This document shows, piece by piece, positions 6,246 to 8,047 of a stretch of 8,047 bases of DNA. Below the pieces are notes generated by a model. That model was given only the letters and a program-made list of their open reading frames with translations. It made no database searches and had not been told where the DNA came from. A program made the position numbers and the translations under genes. The stretch lies in assembly GCA_007128515.1 (NCBI GenBank), contig SKXI01000454.1:1-8047 (forward strand), in the 5' to 3' direction. Origin of the DNA: Halococcaceae archaeon (GTDB lineage Archaea; Halobacteriota; Halobacteria; Halobacteriales; Halalkalicoccaceae). The first letter of the stretch is position 1. Each line of letters starts with the position of its first letter.

Positions 6246-6371
6246 ATGTTCGGGCCGATCCACCAGCCGACCTGCACGCGCTGTGAACGGCCGCAAGTCG
6301 AGGTCAACGGCCAGTACTACGGACTCTGTTTTCAGCATCTCAGGGAGGAACGCGACATCGAGGCGTTGTGA
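6246..6371 (+). CDS. Small zinc-finger-like protein (41 aa)
   Basis: The frame encodes MFGPIHQPTCTRCERPQVEV, then NGQYYGLCFQHLREERDIEA and a final Leu. Cys10-x2-Cys13 and Cys28-x2-His31 form a C2/CH set spaced like a small zinc knuckle, with an aromatic YYG hairpin between the pairs. Haloarchaea are known to encode many proteins under 100 residues with paired cysteines, most of unknown function; this looks like one. I chose the ATG at 6246 because the metal-ligand unit begins just after it. A GTG at 6222 would add eight residues, and the long upstream extension of the frame is Arg-rich and out of character. No clear TATA box stands at the leaderless distance. GGGAG lies only three bases before the ATG, so the start is uncertain. 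It could bind nucleic acid or a protein partner. Confidence 0.6.
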   Translation: MFGPIHQPTCTRCERPQVEVNGQYYGLCFQHLREERDIEAL

Positions 6372-6403
6372 CGTCGCCCGCGCTCGTCACCGGTGGTACA
6401 CAC

Positions 6404-6410
6404 TTTTGTG
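6404..6410 (+). promoter_or_regulatory. Candidate TATA box of the dehydrogenase-aldolase operon
   Basis: TTTTGTG lies 23-29 bases before the ATG at 6433, consistent with a leaderless start. It is the T-rich centre of a short dyad (CAC-TTTT-GTG), and an 8-bp palindrome, CACCGGTG, lies just upstream at 6388-6395. The match to the TATA consensus is only fair. Confidence 0.45.
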
Positions 6411-6432
6411 CGCGTCTTGTGAACTGGTGTCC

Positions 6433-7410
6433 ATGGCCACAGAATGGGAGGTACTCCTCCCGAAGGAGATCGACCCGTCGGGACCGGAGTCGATCACGGA
6501 TTTCGCGCGGTGTACCGGTATGGACGAGTACAGCAGCTCCGACGACGTACTCGACGACATCGGTCGGTACGACGCCGTCATCCTCAGGGTCGCCACGCTC
6601 GACGCCGACGTGATCGACCGGGCGGACCGGTTGCAGGTCATCGCCAAACACGGAGCGGGTCTCGACAACGTGGACATCGAGGCGGCGTCACGTCACGACG
6701 TCGTCGTCTGTAACACGCCCGGAGCGAACTCGCGATCGGTCGCGGAACACGCTATCGCCCTGCTGTTCGCCGTTCGGCGAAACCTCAGGACCGCCGACCG
6801 ACACGTTCGTGACGGCGGCTGGGAACGCTCGGTGCATACAGGCCGAGAACTCACGAATGACACGCTGGGGCTGTTCGGATTCGGAGCCATCGCCCGAGAG
6901 GCGTCGGATCTGGCCCACGGAATCGGTCAGAACGTCCTTACGTACGACCCGTACGTCGCCGAGGAAGACGTGCCGACGCGGGTCGAGCGGGTCTCGGAGT
7001 TCGGCGACTTGTTCACCCGTTCGAACGCGGTGAGCGTCCACGCCCCGCTGACCCAAGAGACACGCCACGCCATCTCGACGGACGAACTGGCGGCGCTCGG
7101 CGAGACCGGTGTCCTCCTCAACACCGCACGGGGCGCTGTCGTCGACGAAGACGCGCTCCTCGAGGCGCTCGAAGCGGGCCGCCTCGGCGGTGCCGGCCTC
7201 GACACCTTCGAGGACGAGCCGCCGGGTGAGGACCACCCGCTGTACGCTCGCGACGACGTGGTCTTGACGCCCCACGTCGGCGGGGTAACCCACGAGGCGC
7301 TCGGACGCATGAGTCAGCGGGCAGCGGCGAACGTTCGAACGGTCTACGAGGGTGGGCTCCCCAAATCGACTGTGAATCGTGAGGCCCTGGACAGGGAGGG
7401 AGACCGATGA
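6433..7410 (+). CDS. D-isomer-specific 2-hydroxyacid dehydrogenase
   Basis: A 325-residue NAD(P)-dependent enzyme of the phosphoglycerate / glycerate / hydroxypyruvate reductase superfamily. The nucleotide-binding fold shows Gly149-x-Gly151-x-x-Ala154 (the third Gly replaced by Ala) and Asp172 at the end of the second strand, which favours NAD over NADP. Catalytic residues are visible: Arg233 in NTARGAVVDE, Glu262 in LDTFEDEPP, and His281 in LTPHVGG. The substrate-binding loop KHGAGLDNVD lies at 72-81. The length fits the core enzyme without the C-terminal regulatory domain of long SerA, so serine biosynthesis is less likely than reduction or oxidation of glyoxylate, hydroxypyruvate or a sugar-derived 2-keto acid. 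The start at 6433 is chosen over an upstream in-frame ATG at 6283, because that one overlaps the zinc-finger gene and precedes the promoter. The stop overlaps the next gene's ATG by four bases (ATGA), indicating coupled translation. Confidence 0.9.
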   Translation: MATEWEVLLPKEIDPSGPESITDFARCTGMDEYSSSDDVLDDIGRYDAVILRVATLDADVIDRADRLQVIAKHGAGLDNVDIEAASRHDVVVCNTPGANSRSVAEHAIALLFAVRRNLRTADRHVRDGGWERSVHTGRELTNDTLGLFGFGAIAREASDLAHGIGQNVLTYDPYVAEEDVPTRVERVSEFGDLFTRSNAVSVHAPLTQETRHAISTDELAALGETGVLLNTARGAVVDEDALLEALEAGRLGGAGLDTFEDEPPGEDHPLYARDDVVLTPHVGGVTHEALGRMSQRAAANVRTVYEGGLPKSTVNREALDREGDR

Positions 7411-8047
7411 GGTCGGAGAACGGGCTTCGCCGCGCGCTCGAACGCGGCGAGACGGTCCTCGGTGCGAGCTCGGCGACGTTCTCGCCGACGGTCATCGAGG
7501 CCTTCGGCCACGTCGGACTGGAGTACGTCTGGCTGGATTTCGAGCACGCGGGACCGAGCCCGTACGACAGCACCGCCTTCGAGGAGCTGAGCCGGGCCGC
7601 CGAGGCGGCCGACATCGAACTGCTGGTTCGACTGCCGGCGCCGGAGCCACCGCTCGTCAGGAAGGTGCTCGACGCGGGCGTCAGGACGATCCTGCTCCCC
7701 CGGATCGAGACGGCGAGCGAACTGCGCCCGGCGGTCGAGGCGGCGTACTTCTCGTACGACGGGGACGTCGGCGACAGGGGGGTCGGCATCGGGCGCTCGG
7801 GCGAGTGGGCGGGCTACGTCGATAGCTACGTCGCCACCGAGGACGACGAGGTCCTCGTGGGGACGATGATCGAGAACGAACGGGCCGTCGAGAACATCGA
7901 GGAGATCCTCTCGGTCCCGCAGCTCGGGTTCGCGTTCGTCGGCCCTGCCGACCTGGCGATGTCGATGTCTGGCGGCGACCCGACGGCGAAGAACCCCGAG
8001 GCCGTGGCGACCGCGATCGACCGAGCGCTCGAGGCCTGTCTCGCGGC
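7407..8047 (+). CDS. HpcH/HpaI-family aldolase, N-terminal part
   Basis: The gene starts in the ATGA overlap with the dehydrogenase and runs off the right edge after 213 residues; a full member usually has about 250-270. Visible active-site features of the HpcH/HpaI class II pyruvate aldolase family are: D44-F-E-H47 with the catalytic-base His, Arg75 in LLVRLP (pyruvate carboxylate binding), LLPRIET (96-102), and metal-ligand positions Glu156 (TMIENERA) and Asp182 (FVGPADLAMSM). The family cleaves 4-hydroxy-2-oxo acids into pyruvate and an aldehyde, with relatives acting on 2-keto-3-deoxy sugar acids or on citramalyl/malyl-CoA. The DFEH and RIET motifs favour the free-acid aldolases. Coupling to a 2-hydroxyacid dehydrogenase suggests a short catabolic route in which one enzyme supplies or removes the 2-oxo or 2-hydroxy acid used by the other. 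The exact substrate is unresolved. Confidence 0.88.
   Translation, partial: MRSENGLRRALERGETVLGASSATFSPTVIEAFGHVGLEYVWLDFEHAGPSPYDSTAFEELSRAAEAADIELLVRLPAPEPPLVRKVLDAGVRTILLPRIETASELRPAVEAAYFSYDGDVGDRGVGIGRSGEWAGYVDSYVATEDDEVLVGTMIENERAVENIEEILSVPQLGFAFVGPADLAMSMSGGDPTAKNPEAVATAIDRALEACLA

Noticed and set aside
6283..6432. Longer N-terminus for the dehydrogenase, starting at ATG 6283
   Set aside because: The extra 50 residues are Arg/Ser-rich, overlap the zinc-finger gene in another frame, and do not resemble the family. A promoter element lies at 6404-6410, just before the ATG at 6433.

Overview
This window looks like ordinary chromosome from a halophilic archaeon (class Halobacteria). It is very GC-rich, and its proteins are loaded with Asp and Glu. 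Several genes have a TATA-like box about 24-30 bases before the ATG with no room for a leader, which is typical of haloarchaeal leaderless transcripts. One protein ends in a PGF-CTERM archaeosortase signal, and one regulator carries the archaeal HTH_10 (bacterio-opsin-activator type) domain. I see no tRNA, rRNA, CRISPR array or insertion sequence, and no gap without a gene exceeds 190 bases.

Layout, left to right. Bases 1-400 (minus) hold the first 133 residues of an amidinotransferase / dimethylarginine dimethylaminohydrolase-like enzyme that runs off the left edge. Bases 525-1097 (minus) hold an isochorismatase-family cysteine hydrolase whose residues match nicotinamidase. Across a short divergent promoter region with a perfect 22-bp inverted repeat lies a tight two-gene operon (1184-2815 and 2817-4292, plus). 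It encodes two paralogous exported proteins of the Hvo_1808 surface-protein family. Both carry an HExxH motif and a downstream Glu. The first is built for C-terminal PGF-CTERM anchoring and the second for N-terminal lipid anchoring.

Convergent to this pair, 4299-5273 (minus) encodes a ten-helix EamA/DMT-family transporter. A small stem-loop presenting a GGAGG ribosome-binding sequence sits just before its start codon. Upstream on the same strand, 5460-6116 encodes an HTH_10 transcription regulator with a clear leaderless promoter. A 41-residue zinc-finger-like protein (6246-6371, plus) follows. The right end is a translationally coupled pair: a D-2-hydroxyacid dehydrogenase (6433-7410) and an HpcH/HpaI-type aldolase (7407 onward, cut by the right edge), probably acting on 2-oxo/2-hydroxy acids in one catabolic route.

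The least understood part is the tandem pair of differently anchored surface proteins with putative metallopeptidase motifs. The rest is mostly recognisable metabolism, transport and regulation, with several short inverted repeats at promoters that could be operators.
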